From the NCBI GenBank assembly GCA_963731745.1, contig CAVSWT010000031.1:7895-71894 (forward strand): a stretch of 64,000 bases of DNA, given 5' to 3'. How positions within the stretch are numbered: the first letter of the stretch is position 1; each line of letters starts with the position of its first letter. The notes under the pieces were generated by a model. That model worked only from the letters and a program-made list of their open reading frames with translations. It had not been told where the DNA came from and ran no database searches. The position numbers and the translations under genes were made by a program. Positions 51,218 through 59,087 of the stretch are shown one piece after another. This stretch comes from CAVSWT01 sp963731745. GTDB lineage: Bacteria; Bacteroidota; Ignavibacteria; Ignavibacteriales; Ignavibacteriaceae.

Positions 51218-51346
51218 ATGTTTTCTAACTCAGTTTTAAGACTTTTCTGGATAATAGGGGTGATTATTTTATGCATAATACTTTCACTTCTCATTAAGCT
51301 TCCATACGACGTTAATATGCCTGGGAAAAATTTTTGCCTCTTCTGA
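51218..51346 (+). pseudogene. N-terminal segment of the HlyD-like gene, separated by a frameshift
   Basis: ATG 51218 opens MFSNSVLRLFWIIGVIILCI followed by ILSLLIKLPYDVNMPGK, a membrane anchor and the typical first strand of HlyD proteins, then runs out of frame to a stop at 51344. In the next frame, from GGA at 51324, the sequence continues GKIFASSEWIVLKGNNGQL into the downstream ORF. One surplus A in the run AAAAATTTTT (51326-51335) explains the split. Confidence 0.75.
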
Positions 51347-51389
51347 ATGGATTGTCCTCAAAGGAAATAATGGGCAGTTAATAACTCAA

Positions 51390-52286
51390 TTGAACAACAG
51401 AGAAAGTGGTGTAGTTAAAAATTATTCAGTTCAAGAATTTGAACGCGGCGACAATGTTTCATTTACCACTCTTCCAATTTATGGCTTGGGTACAGAAGTT
51501 AAAACCAATGATACAATCGGGTATGTTTATTCAAATGAAATTCAAAGGCAAATTATTTTACTTAAGGGCCAGATTAAGATAGCAAGAGCAAATCTTCAAC
51601 TAAACCTTTCCGGTGAAAAGGAATCTATTATAAATGAAGCTCAAGAAAATTTAACTTACCAAAAACGTAAGGCAGAGGAACAGAGAAAAATTCTAGCAAG
51701 GAAAAAAGCTTTATTTGAATCCAACCTAATTTCACAACAAGAATATGAAATCGCTGAAGGAACAGCGGCATTAAATGATATTGAAATTTCCATCGCAGAA
51801 GCACAGCTTAAATCAGCACTGTCAGGAGCCAAAAATCAGCAAGTTGATTTAATCAAACAAAAAATTAATGCTTACGAAGATGAAATTGCTGTATGGCAAA
51901 ACAGACTTTCAGATGACAAACTTATTTGTCCTATTTCCGGATTGATTACTCAAATGACTGACGGAGACACTTTATTTGTAATTTCGGATACAAGTGCTTT
52001 TGTCATTTTAATTCCTATAAAACTTCAAGAGAAAGAATTTATTAAACCGGATGACATCATAAAAATAGAACTGCCGTTTGGACAGGGATATAGTGAAGCA
52101 AAATTGAAAACGATCGGGCATTCAGTCCACTATGTTTCTCGAACTCCAGTGGTTTATGGAACGGCAATTATTAACGATAATGCTAATAGGTTGATGCCGG
52201 ACATGCTGGTAAAATGTTATATAGAAACCGGATCAGTCACAGTTTTTGAACATCTGAAAAGAATGATGAATCACAATATATTTTAA
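51390..52286 (+). CDS. HlyD-like membrane-fusion (periplasmic adaptor) protein
   Basis: 298 residues as read; with the displaced N-terminus the gene spans 51218-52286 (about 355 residues). Biotinyl-lipoyl-like halves (TNDTIGYVYSNEIQRQ and DDKLICPISGLITQMTDGDT) flank a long coiled-coil hairpin (about 50-165, ENLTYQKRKAEEQRKILARK, LFESNLISQQEYEIAEGTAA), followed by a beta-barrel domain. Coding sense continues upstream of the TTG at 51390 to 51324, so that TTG is not a true start. Such adaptors normally bridge an inner-membrane exporter and an outer-membrane channel; neither lies nearby. It is followed after 2 bases by the VTC-domain gene, hence a shared function is likely. Confidence 0.8.
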   Translation: MNNRESGVVKNYSVQEFERGDNVSFTTLPIYGLGTEVKTNDTIGYVYSNEIQRQIILLKGQIKIARANLQLNLSGEKESIINEAQENLTYQKRKAEEQRKILARKKALFESNLISQQEYEIAEGTAALNDIEISIAEAQLKSALSGAKNQQVDLIKQKINAYEDEIAVWQNRLSDDKLICPISGLITQMTDGDTLFVISDTSAFVILIPIKLQEKEFIKPDDIIKIELPFGQGYSEAKLKTIGHSVHYVSRTPVVYGTAIINDNANRLMPDMLVKCYIETGSVTVFEHLKRMMNHNIF

Positions 52287-52288
52287 TT

Positions 52289-53062
52289 ATGCGTTTAGAA
52301 TATAAATATCTAATACCGATTGACCATATTAAAAAGTTTCGATCTGAAATAATACCATTTTTAGAATATGATAAATATGCAGTTGATAGAGCTGAAAAAG
52401 AATATACTGTAAGAAGCATTTATTTTGACAACCGCCAGCTGGAATACTATCATGAAAAAATTGATGGTATCAAATCAAGAAAAAAAGTTAGAATTAGGGG
52501 ATACAATAAATTAGATGGAACCAACATTGTGTTTCTTGAAATAAAAAGAAAAAATGAAAATTTTATATCTAAAAATAGATCGCCAATATATTATAAAAAT
52601 TTAGAGACGTTGCTAGAGAACGGAAACATAGCTGACTTTGTGTTGTTCAGCAATTTAGATGACGATTACTATAAAGACGGGAAAATATTTTTTTATAATT
52701 ATTTTCATAAATCACTTAGGCCAACAACATTGGTCGTTTATGAAAGAGAAGCATACATCGGCAAATTTGATGAAAGCCTGCGCATAACATTTGACAAGAA
52801 TTTGAGATACCTGGCGTTTCCTAAAATTTGCGACTTATTTAATGATTCCGATTTAAAATTAGCAATGACAAATTATATCATACTAGAAATTAAATTTGCT
52901 AAAGGTTTTCCCGCTTGGCTGCAGCATGCTGTTACCAAATATGGACTTATCAGGCAGTCAGTATCAAAATATATTATTTGTCTTGATGCTTACGCAAAAA
53001 TGCATCCATTGAATAACAATATTCGAGAAGCTTTTTCGAAGGCTGTGTTCATCCATAATTAA
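52289..53062 (+). CDS. VTC-domain (polyphosphate polymerase-like) protein
   Basis: 257 residues. MRLEYKYLIPIDHIKKF opens the triphosphate-tunnel fold; conserved charged strands follow: YTVRSIYFDNRQLEYYHEKI, RKKVRIRGYN, VFLEIKRK, RPTTLVVYEREAYIG, LRITFDKNLR and IILEIKFAKGFPAW. The E-x-K, R-x-R and terminal E-x-K pattern is that of VTC4-like catalytic tunnels that polymerise or bind polyphosphate from ATP. No membrane segment is present, so it is cytoplasmic. It is tightly linked to the HlyD-like gene (2-base gap) and the DUF4956 gene (20-base gap). VTC plus DUF4956 pairs are widespread; catalytic activity here is inferred. Confidence 0.88.
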   Translation: MRLEYKYLIPIDHIKKFRSEIIPFLEYDKYAVDRAEKEYTVRSIYFDNRQLEYYHEKIDGIKSRKKVRIRGYNKLDGTNIVFLEIKRKNENFISKNRSPIYYKNLETLLENGNIADFVLFSNLDDDYYKDGKIFFYNYFHKSLRPTTLVVYEREAYIGKFDESLRITFDKNLRYLAFPKICDLFNDSDLKLAMTNYIILEIKFAKGFPAWLQHAVTKYGLIRQSVSKYIICLDAYAKMHPLNNNIREAFSKAVFIHN

Positions 53063-53082
53063 CGCTTAAAGGTAAGTTTGTT

Positions 53083-53757
53083 ATGATATCTGATTTTGAA
53101 AATTTTATAAATTACTCACTTACAATTGGAGATGTTTTAACCAATTTGTTAGTTGCGTTAATATGTTCAGTTATTATTTCAATTTTCTATCGAATCACTT
53201 ATAGGGGGCCTGGTTATTCTGTTTCATTTATAAATTCACTTGTTGTACTTGGGATGATAACTTCTATTGTAATTATGGTGATTGGTAATAATCTTGCAAG
53301 AGCATTTGGATTGGTAGGTGCCATGTCAATTATTCGTTTTAGAACAGCAGTAAAAGAAACCATGGACATTGTTTATATATTTTTCTCGCTTGCAATTGGA
53401 ATGTCGGCTGGTGTAGGACTTCATATCATTTCAATAGCCGGAACTTTATTTGTCGGCACGGTAATTTTTATTCTTTCAAAAACAAATGCCCTTGCTATTG
53501 ACGGTGAAAAATTTCTTCTTCAATTTACTTACTCAGGTCACGATACAAATGAAAACAGTCCTTTTTATCTTGTATTAAAAAAGTATTGCAGAAAAATTAA
53601 ACTTCTAAACATAAAATCAATTTTAAATAATGGATCTGAAATTTCATACCATGTAAGCTTGCGGAATAAAAAACTTAATCAAGAGTTTATAAGTGAATTA
53701 GGCAAAGCGGAAGGCGTAAAACAAATTAATCTCTATTTTGATGAAGAGGTTTTTTAA
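53083..53757 (+). CDS. DUF4956 membrane protein
   Basis: 224 residues with about four membrane segments in the N-terminal half (near 20-38, 50-70, 75-85 plus 97-115, 118-135) and a conserved loop ARAFGLVGAMSIIRFRTAVK followed by ETMDIVYIFFSLAIGMSAGV. The C-terminal ~85 residues form a small soluble alpha/beta domain. DUF4956 proteins regularly accompany VTC-domain proteins (often with CotH), so they are thought to form a membrane partner; the mechanism is unknown. It is the last gene of the three-gene operon and ends 9 bases from the convergent cation transporter gene. Confidence 0.9.
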   Translation: MISDFENFINYSLTIGDVLTNLLVALICSVIISIFYRITYRGPGYSVSFINSLVVLGMITSIVIMVIGNNLARAFGLVGAMSIIRFRTAVKETMDIVYIFFSLAIGMSAGVGLHIISIAGTLFVGTVIFILSKTNALAIDGEKFLLQFTYSGHDTNENSPFYLVLKKYCRKIKLLNIKSILNNGSEISYHVSLRNKKLNQEFISELGKAEGVKQINLYFDEEVF

Positions 53758-53766
53758 TCTTAAAGA

Positions 53767-54435
53767 TTATAAACGCTGAGTTGTTTTTTCAGTATGATTT
53801 TCACACGTACAGGCTAAATTCCCAGTCTTAACTTTTTCAAATGCTTCCTTCCCTTCTTTAAATGCATAATATGCAATTCCAACAGAACCTAAAATATCAA
53901 AGTAACCGATTTTAAAAATTTCATACAGTCCGCTAGAAATTAAAAGAATAAATGAAAGATAGAAGCAAGTTTTAGTACAATTAGCATCAGAAATTATAGC
54001 ATCGGAATTTAATTCTTTTCCAACTTTCAATTTTGCATTCATTAAAAAGTACATTGTGAAAATTGAAATAAGCGCGACTATAATTCCTACTAAAGTGGTT
54101 TCCGGTTTTGTTTTATTAATAATGTTGAGAATTGAACTGACAATCAAACCCGCCGTAAGAATATAGAAACTGACTCCGGTAATTCGTAAAGCGGTTTTTT
54201 CAAATTTATCTCGTTCAATAACTTTGGAATTTTTCATTCTTAAAACCATATGAAGAATTCCCAGGCCTGAGATAACTTCCACAAAACTATCAACTCCAAA
54301 TCCGAACAAAGCAAGCGTTTCATCATTATAACCAAATGTTACTGATATAATCCCTTCCAATAAATTATACCCCACTGTAATTATGGAAAGTATTAAAGCA
54401 GTTCTTAATAAGTTTTTCAAAATCTCATTTCTCAA
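53767..54435 (-). CDS. Cation-diffusion-facilitator-like transporter (membrane domain)
   Basis: 222 residues with six predicted membrane segments. The first metal-site helix carries FGFGVDSFVEVISGLGILHM and a later one ELNSDAIISDANCTKTCFYL, equivalent to the paired Asp/His sites of CDF transporters. The usual C-terminal cytoplasmic metallochaperone-like domain is absent, replaced by a short tail with CTCENH. The ion is probably a divalent metal effluxed in exchange for protons, but the Cys-containing motifs leave specificity open. It is monocistronic and convergent with the DUF4956 gene. Confidence 0.8.
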   Translation of the reverse strand: MRNEILKNLLRTALILSIITVGYNLLEGIISVTFGYNDETLALFGFGVDSFVEVISGLGILHMVLRMKNSKVIERDKFEKTALRITGVSFYILTAGLIVSSILNIINKTKPETTLVGIIVALISIFTMYFLMNAKLKVGKELNSDAIISDANCTKTCFYLSFILLISSGLYEIFKIGYFDILGSVGIAYYAFKEGKEAFEKVKTGNLACTCENHTEKTTQRL

Positions 54436-54518
54436 TTTTTATATTATTGTTAAATATAATAACGAATATTTAATTAATATAATTTACACCCCATCGGCTG
54501 CAGTAAATTTTATAAATC

Positions 54519-55082
54519 TTAGTTCATAAATTGATCTATTCCGAATCCAAATTTTTTATTTTTTTCAGTCTGTTTTAATAGATAATCTAATCGCTTTCGA
54601 AAGAAATCGGGCCTGTTCCTTGAACCATCAACAAACCCTATTCTAATTCTTTGATATGCTTCGGGAAATTTTTGAAAATTTTCCCACGCATTTTTATTTG
54701 CTTTCAATTCTTTTAAAATATCCTTGGGAATAACAAACTTTTTATCAAGAATATTCCCTAAAGAGTTTACAACTTCTTTTATTACTTTTTTCTGTTTTAT
54801 AAGTTTACGTAATCTTTCCTTATTAGCTTGAGAATAGCTGCTCCTAGGATTTCTAGGTGAAAACTTTTGTGCAAATTTTTTATCATCAATTCTTTTTGTT
54901 GTACTGTCGATCCATCCAAAACATAATGCTTCTTCAACTGCGTCATTATAAGGAATTCTCGGTTCACCTGAATCTTTTTTATAGTAGATTAGCCAGATTT
55001 CTTTTTCGGTTTTATAATTTGATTTCAACCATTTCCGCCAATCTTTCCTGTTAGATACATACAATTTTTTAGTTATTTCCAT
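54519..55082 (-). CDS. YdeI/OmpD-associated family protein
   Basis: 187 residues, cytoplasmic. The family core is clear: KDWRKWLKSNYKTEKEIWLI, PYNDAVEEALCFGWIDSTTK and KFSPRNPRSSYSQANKERLR, followed by a C-terminal region with NAWENFQKFPEAYQRIRIGF and KRLDYLLKQ. The family is widespread in Bacteroidota; members are linked to stress or peptide resistance, with no established reaction. It is a stand-alone gene. Confidence 0.88.
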   Translation of the reverse strand: MEITKKLYVSNRKDWRKWLKSNYKTEKEIWLIYYKKDSGEPRIPYNDAVEEALCFGWIDSTTKRIDDKKFAQKFSPRNPRSSYSQANKERLRKLIKQKKVIKEVVNSLGNILDKKFVIPKDILKELKANKNAWENFQKFPEAYQRIRIGFVDGSRNRPDFFRKRLDYLLKQTEKNKKFGFGIDQFMN

Positions 55083-55272
55083 CGGAAATATACCCTCAAA
55101 CTTTATGGTAATTAAAAATAAAAAATCTGTCGCAGTTTTTCAGCAACAGCTAATAAATTAAAATGAATTCGCGCGTAAGAGTAATATTTGTTATTAAAAA
55201 CACACTATTGGTTAAATTTTTCTAGTAACATCAAAACATATTAAAAGCCGATACTAATTTAATTTATAATAT

Positions 55273-56151
55273 ATGAGGACAATAATGGATGAATTCATAC
55301 AAAAATTTAATACCGTATTTAATCCTGAAATAATATTAAAAAAAATTTCCAATGCGTTACCGGAAGTATTGATTGCAATAATAATATTAATATTTTTTTT
55401 ACTTATTTGGTTTGGACTTAAAAAAGTTCTTACAATTTTTATTAAACGTACACACATGGATTTAACGGCAGCAAGCTTTCTTCAAACCATATTAAAATAT
55501 TCTTTACTTATAATTGGTGTAATTTCTTCTTTAAATCAAATTGGAGTTAATGTTACATCAATTTTAACAAGTTTAGGAATATTAGGCTTAACGATAGGAT
55601 TTGCGGCTAAAGATGCTCTTTCAAATATAATCAGCGGCATATTTATTTTTTGGGATAGGCCATTTGTTATAAACGATTTAATTGAAATAGAAGATCAATA
55701 TGGACGGGTTGATTTAATCACGCTGCGATCGACAAGAATTGTGACTGTAGATGGTAAAATGCTGGCAATCCCTAATACTTATATTGTAAATAAAATTGTC
55801 AGCTCATACACAAATTTTCCGCATTTAAGAATCGAAGTTTCGATAGCGGTAAGCATGAATGAAAATATTGCAAAGATAAGAAGTTTGCTTATAGGTCTGG
55901 TTGAAAAAGATAAAAATTATATGGACAAGCCCGAACCTGAAGTTGTAGTAGAATCACTAAATGATTACAACATCTTAATTAAATTAAGAGCTTGGATATT
56001 TGATGAAAGAAAAAATATTCCACTGCGATATGAGTTAAGAGAAAAAGCATTCAATGTTTTATTTGAAGCGGGCGTAAATATGCCATATGAGACAATTCAG
56101 TTAGCGCCATTTAAATCAGAAACAAAAATAGTAGATGAGACAAAAAACTAA
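55273..56151 (+). CDS. Small-conductance mechanosensitive channel (MscS family)
   Basis: 292 residues: three membrane helices (about 22-45, 70-90, 95-120), the pore-lining helix LGLTIGFAAKDALSNIISGI, then the beta domain FIFWDRPFVINDLIEIEDQY with DLITLRSTRIVTVDGKMLAI, and a C-terminal alpha/beta domain ending IQLAPF. It opens under membrane tension to release solutes in osmotic downshock. It is full length for the MscS family, monocistronic, and the last core-genome gene before the integrative element. Confidence 0.94.
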   Translation: MRTIMDEFIQKFNTVFNPEIILKKISNALPEVLIAIIILIFFLLIWFGLKKVLTIFIKRTHMDLTAASFLQTILKYSLLIIGVISSLNQIGVNVTSILTSLGILGLTIGFAAKDALSNIISGIFIFWDRPFVINDLIEIEDQYGRVDLITLRSTRIVTVDGKMLAIPNTYIVNKIVSSYTNFPHLRIEVSIAVSMNENIAKIRSLLIGLVEKDKNYMDKPEPEVVVESLNDYNILIKLRAWIFDERKNIPLRYELREKAFNVLFEAGVNMPYETIQLAPFKSETKIVDETKN

Positions 56152-56212
56152 AATAGCTTTTATGCTAGACAACCTGATGCTGATAATAAAGAATCGAACA
56201 AAATAAATAATT

Positions 56213-56240
56213 GTGGAGGTGGCGAGAGTCGAACTCTTAA
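56213..56240 (-). other. Attachment-site remnant: tmRNA/tRNA-like 3' end
   Basis: On the minus strand the segment reads AAGAGTTCGACTCTC followed by GCCACCTCCAC: a T-loop (TTCGACT), half of a T-stem and a 3' acceptor strand. It matches the 3' end typical of tmRNA genes, but the sequence upstream of it (AAATT...) cannot fold into the rest of the RNA. In the T-stem only the three loop-proximal pairs are kept, as expected if a recombination crossover fell inside the stem. It sits about 190 bases before the integrase gene and about 60 bases after mscS, so it is the probable left attachment site (att) of the element. Confidence 0.7.
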
Positions 56241-56429
56241 TTTGATATCCTACGAAAATCACCCCTTAAAAGTTCTTTAACTGTATATTTTATAATAAGT
56301 TAACTATTCACTACAATTAGACTTTTCCAAAGTGCATCGGTCATAAAAATTACGATAAAATGCATATTTAGTGTAAGAATATCGTAAGAACAATTGACTA
56401 TATCCATTATACTTCATATTTTCATTTCC

Positions 56430-57023
56430 ATGAAAATAAATTTTTATCTAGATAGTAAGACAACAAAAAATTATAAAAGTACAATTTGGTGTTATGTCAG
56501 AGAATATGCAAATACATTAACCTTAAATACTGGAGAAAATGTTGATCCGAATCTTTGGGATAAAAATCTTCAACGAGCAAACCCAAGAAAAACAAAAGAC
56601 AAAGTTATTAAAGGATCGATAAATAGCCTTAATCAATATTTAAATTCATTTGAATCAAAAATATTTGATGTTGTTCGTTCGGTTCGCAGTAAAGAGTTCA
56701 ATGCTGGTTTTAGTAAAGTTGCTGAAGGTATAAAAAAAGAATTTGATAAAAGAGAAACAGGATTATTTTCTGTGTATGATGAATTTTTAACTGTAAAAAG
56801 ACATGAAGTAACAAAAGCATCTTTATCAAAATTGCAAAGAGTTAAATCCTTACTAGAAGACTATCAAAAATCACAGAAAGAAAAACTTAACTTCGAAAAA
56901 ATTACACCAACATTCTTTTCAAAGTTTTATACCTTTTTAATAGATAACAAAAATTTGATTAACAATACCGCAAATAAAAATATTCAATTCCTTAAAGACA
57001 TTTCTAATTTGGGCCAACAATAA
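56430..57023 (+). CDS. Tyrosine recombinase/integrase, N-terminal part (frameshifted)
   Basis: About 197 residues from ATG 56430 (MKINFYLDSKTTKNYKST). It has the Arm-DNA-binding-like N-terminus and the SAM-like core-binding domain (GLFSVYDEFLTVKRHEVTKA, FFSKFYTFLIDNKNLINNTA) of Bacteroidota integrases. The frame ends ISNLGQQ at 57023; one surplus base near 57000 hides the true continuation FLIWANNNNYTENNSYKTFR, which leads straight into the catalytic half. The gene lies just inside the attachment-site remnant, the normal position for an integrase of an element inserted in an RNA gene. Confidence 0.82.
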   Translation: MKINFYLDSKTTKNYKSTIWCYVREYANTLTLNTGENVDPNLWDKNLQRANPRKTKDKVIKGSINSLNQYLNSFESKIFDVVRSVRSKEFNAGFSKVAEGIKKEFDKRETGLFSVYDEFLTVKRHEVTKASLSKLQRVKSLLEDYQKSQKEKLNFEKITPTFFSKFYTFLIDNKNLINNTANKNIQFLKDISNLGQQ

Positions 57024-57108
57024 CAATTATACAGAGAATAATAGTTATAAAACATTCAGAGGCAAATCTGAACAGAACGATGTAATATTTTTAACTGAAG
57101 ATGAATTA

Positions 57109-57672
57109 ATGACACTTTATAATCTTCAGATTGAGGATGAACGATTAAAACGAGTTAGAGATTTATTTGTATTTCAATGTTTCACTGGAGTAAGATATTC
57201 AGATATTCAAAATATCTCCAGAGAAGATCTTATAGGATCCACATGGAGAGTAAGAACACAAAAGACACATCAACTAATTGAAATTCCATTAAACTCATAT
57301 GCTCTTTCCATTCTTGCCAAGTATTCAGATTATCCTCAGCCGTTGCCGGTAATTTCAAATCAAAAGATGAATGCTTACTTAAAAGAATTATGTGAGAATG
57401 CAAAAATTGATGAGCCGGTTAAAGTTGTTAAATACCAGGGAAACCAGCGAATTGAAACAACACATAAGAAATATGAAATAATCGGGACTCATACTGCTAG
57501 AAGAACTTTTATTAGTTTATCACTTCAAAAAGGTATGAAGCCTGATGTTATTATGGCTATAACTGGCCATACAACTTATAGAATGATGCAGAGATATTTA
57601 AAAATTGCAGATGAGCATAAACGTGAAGAGATGGATAAAACATGGGGTAGTCCACTGAGATCAATAAAATGA
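57109..57672 (+). CDS. Tyrosine recombinase/integrase, catalytic part (frameshifted)
   Basis: 187 residues as read; coding sense in this frame extends upstream to 57001, so ATG 57109 is likely internal. The catalytic residues are all present: Arg in CFTGVRYSDIQNI, Lys region in RVRTQKTHQLIEIPL, His-x-x-Arg in GTHTARRTFISLSL, His in AITGHTTYRMM and the Tyr nucleophile in QRYLKIAD. Together with the N-terminal part it would make a ~415-residue integrase. As written the protein is broken; whether this is a sequence error decides if the element can still excise. Confidence 0.85.
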   Translation: MTLYNLQIEDERLKRVRDLFVFQCFTGVRYSDIQNISREDLIGSTWRVRTQKTHQLIEIPLNSYALSILAKYSDYPQPLPVISNQKMNAYLKELCENAKIDEPVKVVKYQGNQRIETTHKKYEIIGTHTARRTFISLSLQKGMKPDVIMAITGHTTYRMMQRYLKIADEHKREEMDKTWGSPLRSIK

Positions 57673-57699
57673 GTATTTAATTAAATCCAAAAACGAACA

Positions 57700-58212
57700 A
57701 TGCTTGTACGATCTAAAACACACCATTTTTTAGAGATATATCTTGCCGAATATCTATATAAGTTTAATAAATTGAATGATTTGAAAACTCAAATAGAATA
57801 TTTAGAAAGACATTTAGAAAAAATATGCCATACAAATCCTAATGCAAAATTGTCGGTTAAATTAGAAATTAGGTGGAGAGAAAAAATTTTAATTGCTGAA
57901 GATTATGATCTAGAACGAATTTTAAAATATGTCAATGGGATGAAAACAATTAAAGAAAAAATTGAATACCTCTTATTATTAAAAAAAAATATAAATGGAC
58001 AAATAAAGGCTCATAAACAAAAGGAAATTTTTGAATATTCTAATGATTCTCTACAAGTTGATGGTTTAAATTCCGAATTAGCAGAATTTATTCTAAACAT
58101 TCGAGAAAGATTTGATGACAACAACGTATTACTGCAAAGGAATCAATCGAATGATAGATTTACGAGAATAAAAGACATTAGAGGAGCAATTAAAATTGAA
58201 ATCACAAATTAA
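57700..58212 (+). CDS. Hypothetical helical protein in the integrative element
   Basis: 170 residues, Lys/Glu/Leu/Ile-rich and predicted nearly all helical (FNKLNDLKTQIEYLERHLEK, MKTIKEKIEYLLLLKKNING). There is no signal peptide or membrane segment. I recognise no family; the position after the integrase is where Bacteroidota elements often carry regulators of excision, but no such motif is visible. Base composition is even more A+T-rich than the neighbouring core genes. Confidence 0.6.
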   Translation: MLVRSKTHHFLEIYLAEYLYKFNKLNDLKTQIEYLERHLEKICHTNPNAKLSVKLEIRWREKILIAEDYDLERILKYVNGMKTIKEKIEYLLLLKKNINGQIKAHKQKEIFEYSNDSLQVDGLNSELAEFILNIRERFDDNNVLLQRNQSNDRFTRIKDIRGAIKIEITN

Positions 58213-58296
58213 AAATGAAATTAAATATTGGGAAAAAAATATAAACTAGAAATAACAATTAAAAAAAAATAGAAACAAAAAAAATACTGATACCGA

Positions 58297-58491
58297 TTGA
58301 GTGATAAAATATTAAATATATTCGAAAAAATATTAAGAATTATGATATTAAAGTCAAAAAGCTCAAATGATAGGGTTGTTTTCATAAAGAAACTTCTAAC
58401 AAGGAAATTGAATTATAGTGATATTACAGATAAACAATTAAAAAACAATGATTCATCAATTCGAAGGTATATGAAAGATGAATTAAATTGA
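58297..58491 (+). CDS. Hypothetical small protein
   Basis: 64 residues from TTG 58297, basic and helical (IMILKSKSSNDRVVFIKKLL, KNNDSSIRRYMKDELN). It has no recognisable family and no good ribosome-binding site. The N-K-rich pattern resembles C-terminal parts of small element-borne regulators, and it may be a remnant. Low confidence that it is expressed. Confidence 0.35.
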   Translation: MSDKILNIFEKILRIMILKSKSSNDRVVFIKKLLTRKLNYSDITDKQLKNNDSSIRRYMKDELN

Positions 58492-58801
58492 TTTAAAAAA
58501 ATAAATTATAAAATCCCATTAAAAATCCCGCAACATAACATAGTCCAAATATTATATTATTTTACTAAATAATTACAAAATTTTACAGAATTATAATAAC
58601 TTTTTCAAATTGGGATTAATTTAAAAATCCCCTTTGATCCCACTAAGTTATAGTTATTTACATCCATTAAATAAAAATATTCAGTTGTATTTCTTATTAT
58701 CTAATATATACTATCAGAATAAAGTGTTCACAATTTAGTATACAGTCAATAGTCTTACAGCAGTATTATCATTATAACAGAAAATTAATCTGGTGTATAA
58801 A
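58492..58801. other. A+T-rich intergenic region upstream of the helix-turn-helix gene
   Basis: About 300 bases with no open frame. It contains a small imperfect hairpin, GGGATTAATTT...AAAATCCC near 58612-58631, and an earlier AAAATCCC copy around 58522. It probably holds the promoter for the HTH-primase pair; no specific promoter can be assigned. Confidence 0.45.
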
Positions 58802-59074
58802 ATGAATAACATTGTACTTATATCAATTCCAATCGATGAACTTAAAAATTTGATTAAAGATGCTGTGCACCAAGAGTTTTCCCAAAAAAAGGAAAAGGAA
58901 ATACTCAATTTCAAACAGACTTACGAGTTGCTGCAGATTTCCCCAAGTACTTTGAACCAATGGAAAGCAGAGAACAAAATCCCGTTTAAAAAATTAGGTA
59001 AAAGGGTATTTTTCAGCCGATCAGATGTTTTGGCAGCATTAAAAGAATCAAATTATCAAAAATTAAAAATCTAA
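58802..59074 (+). CDS. Helix-turn-helix (excisionase/HTH_17-like) DNA-binding protein
   Basis: About 90 residues from ATG 58802 (an upstream in-frame GTG at 58793 is possible). The C-terminal half is a MerR/Xis-type winged helix: LNFKQTYELLQISPSTLNQW followed by KAENKIPFKKLGKRVFFSRS and DVLAALK. Such proteins are standard in Bacteroidota mobile elements beside primase genes, acting in excision or replication control. It precedes the primase-helicase by 13 bases, so the two are co-transcribed. Confidence 0.83.
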   Translation: MNNIVLISIPIDELKNLIKDAVHQEFSQKKEKEILNFKQTYELLQISPSTLNQWKAENKIPFKKLGKRVFFSRSDVLAALKESNYQKLKI

Positions 59075-59087
59075 AATAAATATAAGT

